DNA of 55,793 nt from a bacterium BMS3Bbin05. Its GTDB lineage: Bacteria; Nitrospirota; Thermodesulfovibrionia; Thermodesulfovibrionales; BMS3Bbin05. The stretch lies in NCBI GenBank assembly GCA_002897855.1, contig BDTO01000016.1:1-55793 (forward strand), given 5' to 3'. The translations under genes and the position numbers were made by a program. The notes beneath the pieces were generated by a model. It was not told the origin of the DNA and ran no database searches. It worked only from the letters and a program-made list of their open reading frames with translations. Positions 1 to 7,461 of the stretch are shown in pieces (the stretch's first letter is position 1; each line of letters opens with the position of its first letter).

Positions 1-63
1 GGTGGCTTAAGTATTGAAAGTATCTAATCATTAAGTGGTAATCTGTTTATTAAGTTTTCAATA

Positions 64-88
64 CCCCGCAGTCTCGGCTGCGGGGTTT
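64..88 (+). terminator. Rho-independent terminator of an off-window gene
   Basis: An 8-bp G+C-rich stem (CCCCGCAG / CTGCGGGG) with a 6-base loop is followed by TTT. No gene precedes it inside the window, so it probably ends transcription of a gene to the left. The preceding 63 bases hold no recognisable feature. Confidence 0.7.
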
Positions 89-107
89 CCTTCTCCCCTC
101 CCCCTTT

Positions 108-240
108 GGAGGCTGTGTCACAATCCTGAAAACGTATATGATGTCATTCTGAATTTATTTCAGAATCTCGTGTTTTCAATATGTTACGTTTTATATAGAT
201 CCTGAAACAAGTTCAGGATGACAATTATGACACAGCCTCC
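108..240. repeat. palindromic element, outer stem plus two inner hairpins
   Basis: The ends are perfect 13-bp inverted repeats (GGAGGCTGTGTCA / TGACACAGCCTCC). Inside are two hairpins, ATTCTGAA-TTTAT-TTCAGAAT and ATCCTGAA-ACAAG-TTCAGGAT. The inner modules begin with GTCATTC and end with ATGAC, as in the 143-bp family elsewhere in this window, but the outer ends are different. It looks like a non-autonomous palindromic repeat. No ORF is encoded. Confidence 0.7.
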
Positions 241-291
241 GGGGGGAGGGGAAATATTAATTTTTACTGTTTTGTCAAAATAAAAGTCACT

Positions 292-386
292 CAATGGATA
301 GCGAGCGGAAGTGAGCGAATATAATAATGCAAAGTTCCTTGCATTAGATTACCGGTGGCGGAGCCACTGGGAAGATCAATCTGTGA
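292..386 (+). repeat. dispersed repeat R2, copy 1
   Basis: A block beginning CAATGGATAGCGAGCGGAAG and running through ATTAGATTACCGGTGGC to GAAGATCAA recurs at 3152-3297 (same strand) and 26442-26526 (opposite strand). It contains a short hairpin GTGGC/GAGCCAC. It is non-coding and lies in front of the DUF1385 gene. Confidence 0.75.
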
Positions 387-513
387 TAATCTGCGGACAT
401 CTACGGCAGAGAAACAAGGGGTTTGGGGGTTAGGGGTTGGTAAAAAACAAAACCCTAATCCCCCGTTAGTCTGTGGAAGCTGTGGCAATTAATCCATTTT
501 TTCAGGAGTCAGG
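387..513 (+). other. leader region with an imperfect stem-loop
   Basis: This spacer before the DUF1385 gene holds an imperfect stem at 425-464: GGGGGTTAGGG pairs with CCCTAATCCCCC with one bulged base. The loop is A-rich. No T-run follows, so it is not a clear terminator; it may be another eroded repeat. A ribosome binding site (AGGAG, 505-509) precedes the ATG at 514. No confident promoter was seen. Confidence 0.4.
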
Positions 514-1374
514 ATGCAGAATGTAGGCGGACAGGCAGTAATCGAAGGGGTGATGATGAAGTCCCCCGGCGGATGGTCGGTAGCGGTAAGAGACCAGAAA
601 GGGGAGATACATGTAAAACGGCAGCTTGTAGAACCGCGCAAAGGATTACTGAAGATGCCGTTTGTGAGGGGAGTCATGGCCCTGATTGATGCAATCGTCA
701 TCGGGGTTAAGGCAATCGATTTTTCCGCTTCCAGGGCGTATTCAGAGGATGAAAAACCCATCAGCCCTCTTTCGATAGCCCTGACCATAATATTGGCGTT
801 CGGTCTTGCGGTTGCCATATTCATATTCCTTCCCCTGTACCTGACAAAGCTCATCCCGTTTACTGCAAGCCATTCACTATGGTTCAACACAATAGACGGT
901 TTCATAAGGGTAGGCCTCTTCATCCTGTACGTATTTGCAATCGGTCTCTGGAAAGATATGGCCCGAATATTCGAATATCACGGAGCTGAACATAAGGTAA
1001 TTCACGCATACGAAGAAGGTCTGGAACTCGGCATAGACAACATCAGGCCTTACAGCCCTCACCATCCCAGATGCGGAACGAGCTTTCTCTTCATTGTCAT
1101 GGTCTTGAGTATATTTGTATTTTCGCTCATCCCTCACTCATGGGATTTTATGCTCAAATTTCTTTCAAGAATAGTACTGATTCCTTTGATCGCAGGCATC
1201 TCGTATGAGGCACTGCGGTACTCGGCAAAAAAGAAGGATAATGCATTTATTAATCTAATGATTCAGCCGGGGCTTCTGCTTCAGAGGCTTACGACACGGG
1301 AACCGGACGAATCACAGATCGAGGTCGCCGTAGTGGCGCTGAGGGAAGCTGTTTCACTTGCGGGGGATAGATGA
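514..1374 (+). CDS. DUF1385 family membrane protein (YqhQ-like)
   Basis: The 286-residue protein opens with the family signature [11 protein letters not shown] (residues 5-15) and has HGAEHK around residues 156-161 and the later [10 protein letters not shown] motif. About four hydrophobic segments (roughly 88-109, 130-146, 192-207, 220-234) indicate an inner-membrane protein. The biochemical role of DUF1385 proteins is not established; His, Glu and Cys residues in the motifs would suit metal binding, but that is inference. The start is supported by AGGAG five bases upstream. Its stop overlaps the prfA start by four bases (ATGA), so the two are translationally coupled. The DUF1385-prfA pairing occurs in several phyla. 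Confidence 0.9.
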   Translation: MQNVGGQAVIEGVMMKSPGGWSVAVRDQKGEIHVKRQLVEPRKGLLKMPFVRGVMALIDAIVIGVKAIDFSASRAYSEDEKPISPLSIALTIILAFGLAVAIFIFLPLYLTKLIPFTASHSLWFNTIDGFIRVGLFILYVFAIGLWKDMARIFEYHGAEHKVIHAYEEGLELGIDNIRPYSPHHPRCGTSFLFIVMVLSIFVFSLIPHSWDFMLKFLSRIVLIPLIAGISYEALRYSAKKKDNAFINLMIQPGLLLQRLTTREPDESQIEVAVVALREAVSLAGDR

Positions 1375-2444
1375 TAGGCAAGCTCAAAGAGATAGAGGCG
1401 CACTACGATGAATTGACTGCTAAACTGTCGGACCCCGCGGTTTTATCGTCGCCAAAGGAACTGCAGAGGATCTCAAAAGAGCAGTCCGGCCTCGAATCCA
1501 TAGTTTCAAAAATACGTGAGTACTCAAAAATGCTGAGCGATATCGAAGAAGCCGAGGATGTTCTTAGAAGCGGTGATCCGGAACTGAAAGAGCTTGCAAA
1601 GGAAGAACTTGCGATGCTCAGGGAGCAAATCCCGGATATTGAGGAAGAGCTGAAAATAATGCTGATACCCAGAGATAAACGCGACGAGAAGAACGTAATT
1701 ATAGAGATAAGGGGTGGTACAGGGGGTGACGAAGCGGCGCTCTTCGCAGCCGACCTCTTCAGGATGTATTCGAAATATGCAGAATCAAAGGGATGGAAGG
1801 TGGAGATAATAGAATCTCATCCTACCGGCATCGGGGGAATAAAGGAGATTATCGCAACAATAAGCGGAAAAGGCGTTTACAGCAGGCTCAAATATGAGAG
1901 CGGAGTACATCGTGTGCAGCGCATCCCCTCAACCGAGACGTCGGGCAGGATTCATACATCTGCCGCTACTGTGGCAGTGCTCCCGGAGGCGGAAGAGTTA
2001 GACCTCCGGATAGATGAAAAAGACCTGAGGATCGATACATTCTGTTCCTCCGGACCCGGCGGCCAGGGTGTTAACACAACTTATTCCGCTGTAAGGATAG
2101 TTCATATCCCGACAGGCATCACGGTTCAGTGCCAGGACGAAAGGTCACAGATAAAGAACAGGGCAAAGGCGCTGAAAGTTTTGCGTTCCCGGCTTTATGA
2201 TATCGAAATGGAAAAACAGTCGCAGGAAATTGCCGAATCAAGGAAGACGCAGGTCGGGACGGGGGACAGGAGTGAACGCATCCGCACCTACAACTATCCT
2301 CAGACGCGGGTAACAGACCACAGGATCGGGCTTACACTGCACAAACTGCCGCACATTATGGAAGGTAATCTCGACGAGATTATCGACACTCTGATTACCT
2401 ATTACCAGGCAGAAAAACTCAAGCAGATAGAACACACGAAGTAA
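1371..2444 (+). CDS. prfA: peptide chain release factor 1
   Basis: This is a 357-residue class I release factor of normal length. The GGQ motif (residues 230-232) triggers peptidyl-tRNA hydrolysis in the ribosome. The codon-recognition tripeptide is PST (186-188), matching the PxT of RF1 rather than the SPF of RF2, so it should read UAA and UAG. The N-terminal third is a charged coiled-coil-like domain. It overlaps the DUF1385 gene by four bases. The usual downstream partner prmC, which methylates the GGQ glutamine, is not next to it; the next gene is a P-loop kinase 112 bases away. Confidence 0.98.
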   Translation: MIGKLKEIEAHYDELTAKLSDPAVLSSPKELQRISKEQSGLESIVSKIREYSKMLSDIEEAEDVLRSGDPELKELAKEELAMLREQIPDIEEELKIMLIPRDKRDEKNVIIEIRGGTGGDEAALFAADLFRMYSKYAESKGWKVEIIESHPTGIGGIKEIIATISGKGVYSRLKYESGVHRVQRIPSTETSGRIHTSAATVAVLPEAEELDLRIDEKDLRIDTFCSSGPGGQGVNTTYSAVRIVHIPTGITVQCQDERSQIKNRAKALKVLRSRLYDIEMEKQSQEIAESRKTQVGTGDRSERIRTYNYPQTRVTDHRIGLTLHKLPHIMEGNLDEIIDTLITYYQAEKLKQIEHTK

Positions 2445-2556
2445 AAACCGGGACCCTGGCAACTGCATTTTTTCCATTACTTGAGAAACAGATATAGAAA
2501 GGTATGAGGTTGACGATTGCTTGAATCCCGGAATCCTTAATGTTTAAACTAATAAT

Positions 2557-3078
2557 ATGCCTTTTGTTATCTGGATAACGGGCCTGCCGGGGAGCGGGAA
2601 GAGCACAATCGCAGATGCCCTCAAGCCTGAATTGGCCAACGCAGTCGTTCTTCGAATGGACGAACTCCGAAAGATCGCCACGCCTCATCCCACCTATGCT
2701 GAAGATGAAAGGGACCTTCTCTATCGTGCACTGGTATTTACAGCAATCAAGCTCTACGAAAACGGCCACAACGTCATAATCGATGCTACCGCAAATATGA
2801 GAAGGTGGCGGGAACTCGCGAGAAACAGGATAAAGGACTATATCGAGGTTTACCTGAAGTGTACTGTCGAAGAGTGCAGAATGCGGGAAATTAAGAGAGC
2901 AGACACGCACCTGGCGCCGAAGGATATCTACAAAAAGGCCGACGCAGGCTGGCCTGTACCGGGCGTTAACGTCCCGTATGAAGAACCCCTGGATCCCGAC
3001 ATAGTAATTGACACCGAGAAAACCGATATTAGCACATCAGTGGAAATGATACTCGAAAAATCGGCTCATTGCACTTAG
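2557..3078 (+). CDS. adenylyl-sulfate kinase-like P-loop kinase (CysC family)
   Basis: The 173-residue protein has a Walker A motif GLPGSGKS at residues 9-16. The C-terminal half resembles APS kinases, with a YKKAD-type segment followed by PYEEPLDPDIVIDTE. True APS kinases phosphorylate adenosine 5'-phosphosulfate to PAPS. Here the expected DGDxxR segment reads RMDELRK, so the substrate could differ. No sulfate adenylyltransferase, sulfotransferase or PAPS reductase is nearby. Such orphan kinases sometimes act in sulfated glycan or nucleotide-sugar work, but nothing here shows that. There is no clear Shine-Dalgarno sequence before the ATG. It is followed by repeat-rich spacer. Confidence 0.75.
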   Translation: MPFVIWITGLPGSGKSTIADALKPELANAVVLRMDELRKIATPHPTYAEDERDLLYRALVFTAIKLYENGHNVIIDATANMRRWRELARNRIKDYIEVYLKCTVEECRMREIKRADTHLAPKDIYKKADAGWPVPGVNVPYEEPLDPDIVIDTEKTDISTSVEMILEKSAHCT

Positions 3079-3151
3079 CAACTCGACCCATGGTTAGAAT
3101 CCGATAAAAGCCTTCCGCCCGCAAGGGCAAGGTGCCGGCTACTGCGTTGCA

Positions 3152-3297
3152 TCAAATGGATAGCGAACGTATTCCCCGTGGTCTTTCCACGGGGTGGAGT
3201 GAGCGAATATAATAATAAAATCTTCCCTGCATTAGATTACCGGTGGCCTGCCTGTGCGTGCCGCACGCAGACAGGCGGAGCCACCGGAAAGATCAAC
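3152..3297 (+). repeat. dispersed repeat R2, copy 2, with extra nested hairpins
   Basis: This is the same family as 292-386 but longer. Two additional hairpins are present: CCCCGTGG-TCTTT-CCACGGGG replaces the GAGCGGAA segment, and a GC-rich hairpin (CTGCCTGTGCGT paired with ACGCAGACAGG) sits in the loop of the GTGGC/GAGCCAC stem. An open reading frame of 94 codons crosses the repeat but has no coding character. Confidence 0.7.
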
Positions 3298-3300
3298 TAT

Positions 3301-3415
3301 CTCCTCACTGCGGCGTACGTAAGTAAGCACGCCTCATTGCCTGGAAATTTGTGCGCCTTGTATCTGAGTTTTTTGCTTAGGCATTCTCTTTTCGGATTTT
3401 TTATGAGTCCATCAA
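3301..3415 (-). repeat. dispersed repeat R4, degenerate copy
   Basis: Read on the minus strand, this matches the 6319-6459 element. The shared pieces are GCGTACGTAAGTA, GCCTCATT, TTTTTTGCTTAG and the end ATGAGTCCATCAA. One terminal repeat is missing, and the region abuts the R2 copy, so it is probably truncated. Confidence 0.55.
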
Positions 3416-3458
3416 ACTTGACAATCAAATTGTTTGATGCTATAAAGGAATTAAAGAG

Positions 3459-3541
3459 TTAGGGGGGATAGAAAAAGCGGGGCAATGTTGCCTGCTGTGA
3501 TAGACAGGGAGAGGGCTCAACCCCCCTGTCTTCCCCCCTAA
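3459..3541. repeat. palindromic element, outer stem plus two inner hairpins
   Basis: The outer inverted repeat is TTAGGGGGGA / TTCCCCCCTAA. Inside are the hairpins GGCAA-TG-TTGCC (3481-3492) and GACAGGG/CCCTGTC (3503-3530). The plan is the same as in the 108-240 and 143-bp elements although the sequences differ. It is a single copy in this window. Confidence 0.5.
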
Positions 3542-3600
3542 TTATTTATGCTTCTTTTGCCTGTGATATTGCTTTAATCCACATTCCCGGTAACCGGAAA

Positions 3601-3635
3601 AGGCAGATGCAGGGAAACCCGCATCTGCCTTTTTC
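3601..3635. terminator. bidirectional Rho-independent terminator
   Basis: A near-perfect stem (GGCAGATGC and GCATCTGCC, extended by GGG/CCC) has a small loop. TTTTT follows on the plus strand and a T-rich run follows on the minus strand. It lies just past the stop codon of the minus-strand SWIB gene and probably terminates that transcript. Confidence 0.75.
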
Positions 3636-3656
3636 ACATCTGAATCCGGGAAGTTA

Positions 3657-4118
3657 TTAACTCAAATGTTTGTTCACCAGTTTGGTCATCTCAAACATGG
3701 ATACGGTCTTCTTGCCTCCGAATACTACCAGGAGATTTGCATCGGCATTGATATTTCTCTTATTTACTTTGTCCTGCAATCCGTTCTTCTTGATATAAGC
3801 CCAAAGTTTCTTGGTTACCTCGGTTCTCGGAAGAGGTTTGCTCCCAACTATCATTGCCAGTTCAGGACTTATATTCATCGCCTTCATGAATGCAGGATTT
3901 GGTTTTCTTTTTGTTTTCTTCCCGGTTTTTTTCTTTGCAGTTTTCTTTTTTGCAGCCGCCTTCTTTATCTTCTTTTTTGCAGCTTTTTTTACTTTCTTTT
4001 TGGCGGTTTTTTTGACTTTTTTCTTCACTGCTTTTTTCTTCACGGTCTTCTTTTTAATTTTTTTCTTTGAGACCTTTTTCTTTGCAGTCTTTTTTTTCGC
4101 AGCTTTCTTTTTTGCCAT
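3657..4118 (-). CDS. SWIB/MDM2-domain protein with lysine-alanine-rich tail
   Basis: The first ~70 residues are almost entirely Lys and Ala repeats (AKKK/VKKK units), like the tail of histone H1 or bacterial H1-like proteins. The last ~80 residues form a SWIB/MDM2 fold domain with LAMIVGSKPLPRTEV, KLWAYIKKNGLQD and FEMTKLVNKHL. SWIB domains are best known from eukaryotic chromatin remodelling and chlamydial proteins; bacterial ones are thought to be nucleoid-associated. The start is set at 4118 because GGAGGTG lies five bases upstream; an ATG at 4130 overlaps that ribosome site. A promoter with perfect TATAAT lies upstream and a terminator follows. DNA binding is inferred. Confidence 0.88.
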   Translation of the reverse strand: MAKKKAAKKKTAKKKVSKKKIKKKTVKKKAVKKKVKKTAKKKVKKAAKKKIKKAAAKKKTAKKKTGKKTKRKPNPAFMKAMNISPELAMIVGSKPLPRTEVTKKLWAYIKKNGLQDKVNKRNINADANLLVVFGGKKTVSMFEMTKLVNKHLS

Positions 4119-4194
4119 CTTCACCTCCATAATGTTTTAGCATCCTGAATTAGATGCGTTACGGCAAAAATACACTATGAAAATCCTATCAGAC

Positions 4195-4224
4195 ATTATA
4201 TTTATTGTCAATAATTTTCGACAA
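4195..4224 (-). promoter_or_regulatory. sigma-70-like promoter for the SWIB gene
   Basis: On the minus strand the -35 box is TTGTCG (4 of 6 matches), the spacer is 18 bases and the -10 box is TATAAT (6 of 6). It lies about 77 bases upstream of the SWIB start codon in an A+T-rich stretch. The call rests on sequence match alone. Confidence 0.5.
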
Positions 4225-4523
4225 AAAAATTGTATAAATTTTTTTCGGATGAAACGCTCATGAGCCGGTACACGTCGGGACACAAAGGAGGATGCCCCCC
4301 ATCCCCCCTTACCAAGGGAGAAATTAAAGAGGAGTGGGGTATTTTCGTATGCAAATGACCTTCAAATTATTCTTATGACTTAATTGACCCCTTCGCAAAA
4401 AAATCGAACTCGAAACGGCAAAGGAAAAAGCTCCGGAAAGTCCGGTAACGGTTAACCGGTCTGCCCGGCGGCAGACAGGTAACAAAGCCTGTATCGTAAT
4501 GCATTTGACGGTAAGCATTTAAC
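4225..4523. other. intergenic spacer, no gene seen
   Basis: This stretch holds A+T-rich sequence and a few short C-rich and G-rich runs. A 64-codon minus-strand ORF lacks a ribosome site and a recognisable sequence. Nothing functional was identified before the palindromic elements that start at 4524. Confidence 0.4.
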
Positions 4524-4549
4524 AGAGTCTGTTAATAAAGACAGACTCT
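4524..4549. repeat. minimal (end-only) copy of the 143-bp palindromic element
   Basis: AGAGTCTGT - TAATAAAG - ACAGACTCT is a perfect 9-bp stem made of the two terminal repeats of the neighbouring element with the whole interior missing. It sits four bases before the full copy at 4554. It looks like an internal deletion product or a nested insertion. Confidence 0.65.
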
Positions 4550-4553
4550 AAAT

Positions 4554-4697
4554 AGAGTCTGTGTATAAAGTAAGTCTCTTTATCTGTCATTCCGGCAGTC
4601 CTTAAGCCGGAATCTATTCTTTTCTATAAGTTCTGAATGTCCCGAACGCTTTCAGGACATGACAAAAATAAAAAACGGCAATTTATACACAGACTCT
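4554..4697 (+). repeat. 143-bp palindromic element R1, copy 1
   Basis: The terminal inverted repeats are AGAGTCTGTGTATAAA / TTTATACACAGACTCT. Inner hairpin one is TTCCGGC/GCCGGAA (4590-4612); inner hairpin two is ATGTCC/GGACAT (4637-4660). An A-rich segment precedes the right end. Full copies also lie at 9198, 31671, 52310 and 55318. No coding capacity or transposase is present, so it resembles a MITE or REPIN-like element mobilised in trans. Confidence 0.85.
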
Positions 4698-4796
4698 AAG
4701 TAATGGGAAATGACAAAAGGAAAACAGTTTTATTGACCAGGTGAGAAATTAATTCCCTAAAATCGGATAAATTTGGCACAGCCCATTAAAGATGAA

Positions 4797-4823
4797 AATT
4801 TACATTTCATTGTAATGTAAATT
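4797..4823. repeat. perfect 10-bp inverted repeat
   Basis: AATTTACATT and AATGTAAATT are separated by 7 bases, 138 bases upstream of the Cys-rich gene at 4961. It could be an operator or a hairpin. The rest of the spacer (4698-4960) shows no gene, and no promoter is convincing. Confidence 0.4.
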
Positions 4824-4960
4824 GCATGTAATCATTGCAACCTCTTAATTTAACGGCATAATTATGCCGGATGCGGACTCAGCAGGCGTTCCTTTCGAGA
4901 GTGCTTTAAATGGAATAAAAGTGGTATAAATATTGCAAATACAACTATGAGGAGGCTAAC

Positions 4961-5383
4961 ATGGGCAAAATAAAAGAAAAAGATTGCTCAGCAGCCTGGT
5001 GGGCGGAACTGGAAGATATCGAGGACAAGAACAGGGATCTCAACTGGTGTTGCAAACTTATACTTAAAACCGGATTCGAGGAGTTCATTCAAAATGAGAT
5101 AGGTGTTTGTGTTTCACTTCGGTTTGGAGTTAATTACTGTCCTCATTGTGGAAAACTTCTAAAGAGAAATCGTCCCCCTATAAGTTCCAACACGTGCTGT
5201 TATCTCTTCAGAGACATCGGACTTGAAGGCATGCAATTTGAAGAAAATTGCACAAATCTGAACAATCAGGATGAAATTATTGTTCATCGCATCTTCATGA
5301 ATTACTGTTTCAATTGCGGCAGAGAGATGAGGCGGGAGTCAGGAGATAATCCAAACAGCTGGGCCGGCGAGTGCGCGGACTGA
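4961..5383 (+). CDS. Cys-rich protein with two zinc-knuckle pairs, unknown function
   Basis: The 140-residue protein has a strong ribosome site (AGGAGG) eight bases before the ATG. Two zinc-ribbon-like knuckles are visible, CPHCGK near residue 66 and CFNCGR near residue 117, with further Cys residues (CC pairs) between them. There is no signal peptide or membrane segment, so it is probably a cytoplasmic zinc protein. I do not recognise the family. It lies 46 bases upstream of the ATP-cone nuclease gene on the same strand and may be co-transcribed. An inverted repeat lies upstream. Confidence 0.7.
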   Translation: MGKIKEKDCSAAWWAELEDIEDKNRDLNWCCKLILKTGFEEFIQNEIGVCVSLRFGVNYCPHCGKLLKRNRPPISSNTCCYLFRDIGLEGMQFEENCTNLNNQDEIIVHRIFMNYCFNCGREMRRESGDNPNSWAGECAD

Positions 5384-5429
5384 TCCATATTACATCTTAG
5401 TAGTCAGCTTCAGGCTTCAATTCAGAAAA

Positions 5430-6272
5430 ATGGCATATAAGGCAATGAAAATCACCAAGGCTTCAGGCATGGTTGAAGACCTGAGGCCCGAAAAACTGAA
5501 GGCGTCACTCATGCGCTCCGGAGCGGATGAGGAAGCGGCTGAGGAGATAATAGAAAGGGTCATGAAGGAGATCGAACCATATGCCGGTACGGGCAGGATT
5601 TACAGGCTTGTAAGAAAATATCTCAGGCGCTACAACCATGCATCGAGCCTCAGATATTCCCTGAAGAAGGCTATTTTCCGGCTGGGACCTACCGGATATC
5701 CTTTTGAGAAATATTTTGGTGAAATTCTCAAAAACTACGGTAATGACGTAAAGGTAGACACCATTATAAACGGGAGGTGCGTAAAGCATGAAGTCGATGT
5801 GGTTGCGGTCGGAGACAGAGAGGTGTCGGTTGTGGAATGCAAATACCATAACACAACCGGAAGGACCTCTGATGTAAAGGTTGCAATGTATGTCCATTCG
5901 AGGTTCAGGGATTTAGAGCCGGTTTTTAAATCCATGTATCCGGGAAGGAGCTTTTCCGGATGGCTGGTCACAAATACGCGTTTCACATCCGATGCTGTTC
6001 GATACGCTGAATGCTCCGGACTCAAGATCGTCGGTTGGAGATATCCGGATAATGGAAGTCTTGAAAAGATGATTGAAGACAAACTGCTCTACCCCGTAAC
6101 GGTAATCTCAGGTATTAAAAAAGGGCTCATTAAAGATCTGATCAGCAGAAATATTGTTCTGCTGAAAGACCTGACGGAAATGGATACCGATGATATTCAG
6201 TCCATGTTCTCCCTGAGCAAAGGCAAGGCAGTTGCGTTGAAAGAGCAGGCTGACTCACTTTGCCTCTGCTGA
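5430..6272 (+). CDS. ATP-cone domain fused to Mrr-like restriction endonuclease domain
   Basis: The N-terminal ~90 residues form an ATP-cone, the regulatory nucleotide-binding domain known from ribonucleotide reductases and NrdR. The middle carries a PD-(D/E)XK nuclease core: D123 in HEVDVV and E136-C137-K138 in VECKYH, typical of Mrr-type and related DNA endonucleases. The C-terminal ~70 residues (LIKDLISRNIVLLKDL) resemble a helix-hairpin-helix-like segment. This suggests a DNA nuclease controlled by ATP or dATP, which is inference. The start could also be the Met at codon 6, since neither has a strong ribosome site. The 280-residue length suits the ATP-cone/nuclease family annotated in other genomes. 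Confidence 0.8.
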   Translation: MAYKAMKITKASGMVEDLRPEKLKASLMRSGADEEAAEEIIERVMKEIEPYAGTGRIYRLVRKYLRRYNHASSLRYSLKKAIFRLGPTGYPFEKYFGEILKNYGNDVKVDTIINGRCVKHEVDVVAVGDREVSVVECKYHNTTGRTSDVKVAMYVHSRFRDLEPVFKSMYPGRSFSGWLVTNTRFTSDAVRYAECSGLKIVGWRYPDNGSLEKMIEDKLLYPVTVISGIKKGLIKDLISRNIVLLKDLTEMDTDDIQSMFSLSKGKAVALKEQADSLCLC

Positions 6273-6318
6273 TATCCTGTAATCTATCGTCTTCGAGAGA
6301 TTTTATAACTGCGCAATC

Positions 6319-6459
6319 TTGATGGACTCGTAAAAAGTCCATCGATGGGATGGCTAAGCAAAAATCGTCAAATGCAAGGAACGCGGATTTCGAGGAATGA
6401 GGCATACTTACGTACGCCTCAGTGACGCAGCAGTCGGCGACTTTTTGCGACGCCATCAA
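6319..6459 (+). repeat. dispersed repeat R4, full copy
   Basis: The ends are 21-base imperfect inverted repeats: TTGATGGACTCGTAAAAAGTC on the left and, read in reverse complement, TTGATGGCGTCGCAAAAAGTC on the right (each quoted in pieces: TTGATGG, then TCG, then AAAAAGTC). The interior contains TACTTACGTACGCCTC. A degenerate copy in the opposite orientation is at 3301-3415. It is non-coding, between the nuclease and protease genes. Confidence 0.7.
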
Positions 6460-6507
6460 TCTTGACCATTACCTTCACATAGACTAAAATATTGGTAACA
6501 GGTTATT

Positions 6508-7452
6508 ATGAGACCAGCGCTGAAATTAATATTCCTTATCACATTTTTAATTCTTTTCATTGCCGGCACACGGGCATACGGGGGCGATCTCTATAAATGG
6601 GTTGATCATAACGGCAATCTGCATTTTTCGGACTCACCTGCATCAATACCCCCTGAATATCGGGAACAGGCGGAGGTAAACGAATTCGGTGAATCCGGAA
6701 GCAAAAAGCCCCTTCGAAAAGCAACTAAAAACGATACCATGGAGATCAGCCCCGAACCCGTTGAAACGGGCAACAAGCCCGGACTTAATAAATATGAAAT
6801 ACCTTACATAGCTTATGAAGGCGCTGCAAAGAGGATAATAGTGGCGGTAGTACTGAACGGGTACGTTACCGCAAATATGGCTCTGGATACCGGCGCACCG
6901 GGCACCATTATTTCTTTTGCGCTTGCAGAAAAACTCGGCATGCTCCATCATAATGAAGGCGCATTGGTCGTCACCGCCGGGGGTATCGGGGGGACAACCC
7001 CTGCGATACGAACAGTTATTGACAGCATACGGATAGGCGGAGCTGAAGAAAAGTTCATACCAACCACCGTAGTCAAAATCCCTTCTTCTGCATTCGAAGG
7101 GCTTATCGGAATGGACATCATGTCAAATTATTCATTAAGGATCGATCCCCGGCGACGGATGGTTATCCTCGAAGAAATCCCTTCATCCCCGAATCAGCCG
7201 GGAGGTCATGATGAGATGTGGTGGAGGACTTACTACAGCGAATTTTCGGCATACAAAAAAGGCTGGAAGGCATATATGAAATTCCTCGACACAAAATTAA
7301 GCGAATCCGGGATAAGCCTGTCAACCAGGGATCTTATATTCAGCCTGAAGGATTTTTCCGGAAAACAGTACAGGGAAGCCGACAGGCTTTTCTTTAAACT
7401 TAACAGCTATGCGACTGATAATGCCGTTCCCATGAGCTGGAGGGAGTACTGA
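6508..7452 (+). CDS. secreted retropepsin-like aspartic protease with DUF4124 domain
   Basis: The 314-residue protein starts with a signal peptide (about residues 1-25, ending GTRAYG). A DUF4124 segment follows (LYKWVDHNGNLHFSDSP, about 28-45), usually found in periplasmic proteins. The central domain is a single-chain retropepsin-like aspartic protease with the catalytic DTGA at 127-130, the flap-like GGIGG, and FEGLIGMDIM later. Such proteins may act as periplasmic dimeric proteases; the substrate is unknown. The C-terminal ~90 residues are not recognised. It converges on the small Cys protein gene with only 9 bases between them. Confidence 0.82.
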   Translation: MRPALKLIFLITFLILFIAGTRAYGGDLYKWVDHNGNLHFSDSPASIPPEYREQAEVNEFGESGSKKPLRKATKNDTMEISPEPVETGNKPGLNKYEIPYIAYEGAAKRIIVAVVLNGYVTANMALDTGAPGTIISFALAEKLGMLHHNEGALVVTAGGIGGTTPAIRTVIDSIRIGGAEEKFIPTTVVKIPSSAFEGLIGMDIMSNYSLRIDPRRRMVILEEIPSSPNQPGGHDEMWWRTYYSEFSAYKKGWKAYMKFLDTKLSESGISLSTRDLIFSLKDFSGKQYREADRLFFKLNSYATDNAVPMSWREY

Positions 7453-7461
7453 CCGCAACAA

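Noticed and set aside
3178-3462. 94-codon plus-strand ORF
   Set aside because: It spans two repeat copies (R2 and R4) and has no ribosome site or recognisable protein.
3666-4140. Long plus-strand ORFs opposite the SWIB gene
   Set aside because: They are Phe/Leu-rich mirror frames of the AAA-rich lysine tail; the minus strand has domain, ribosome site, promoter and terminator.
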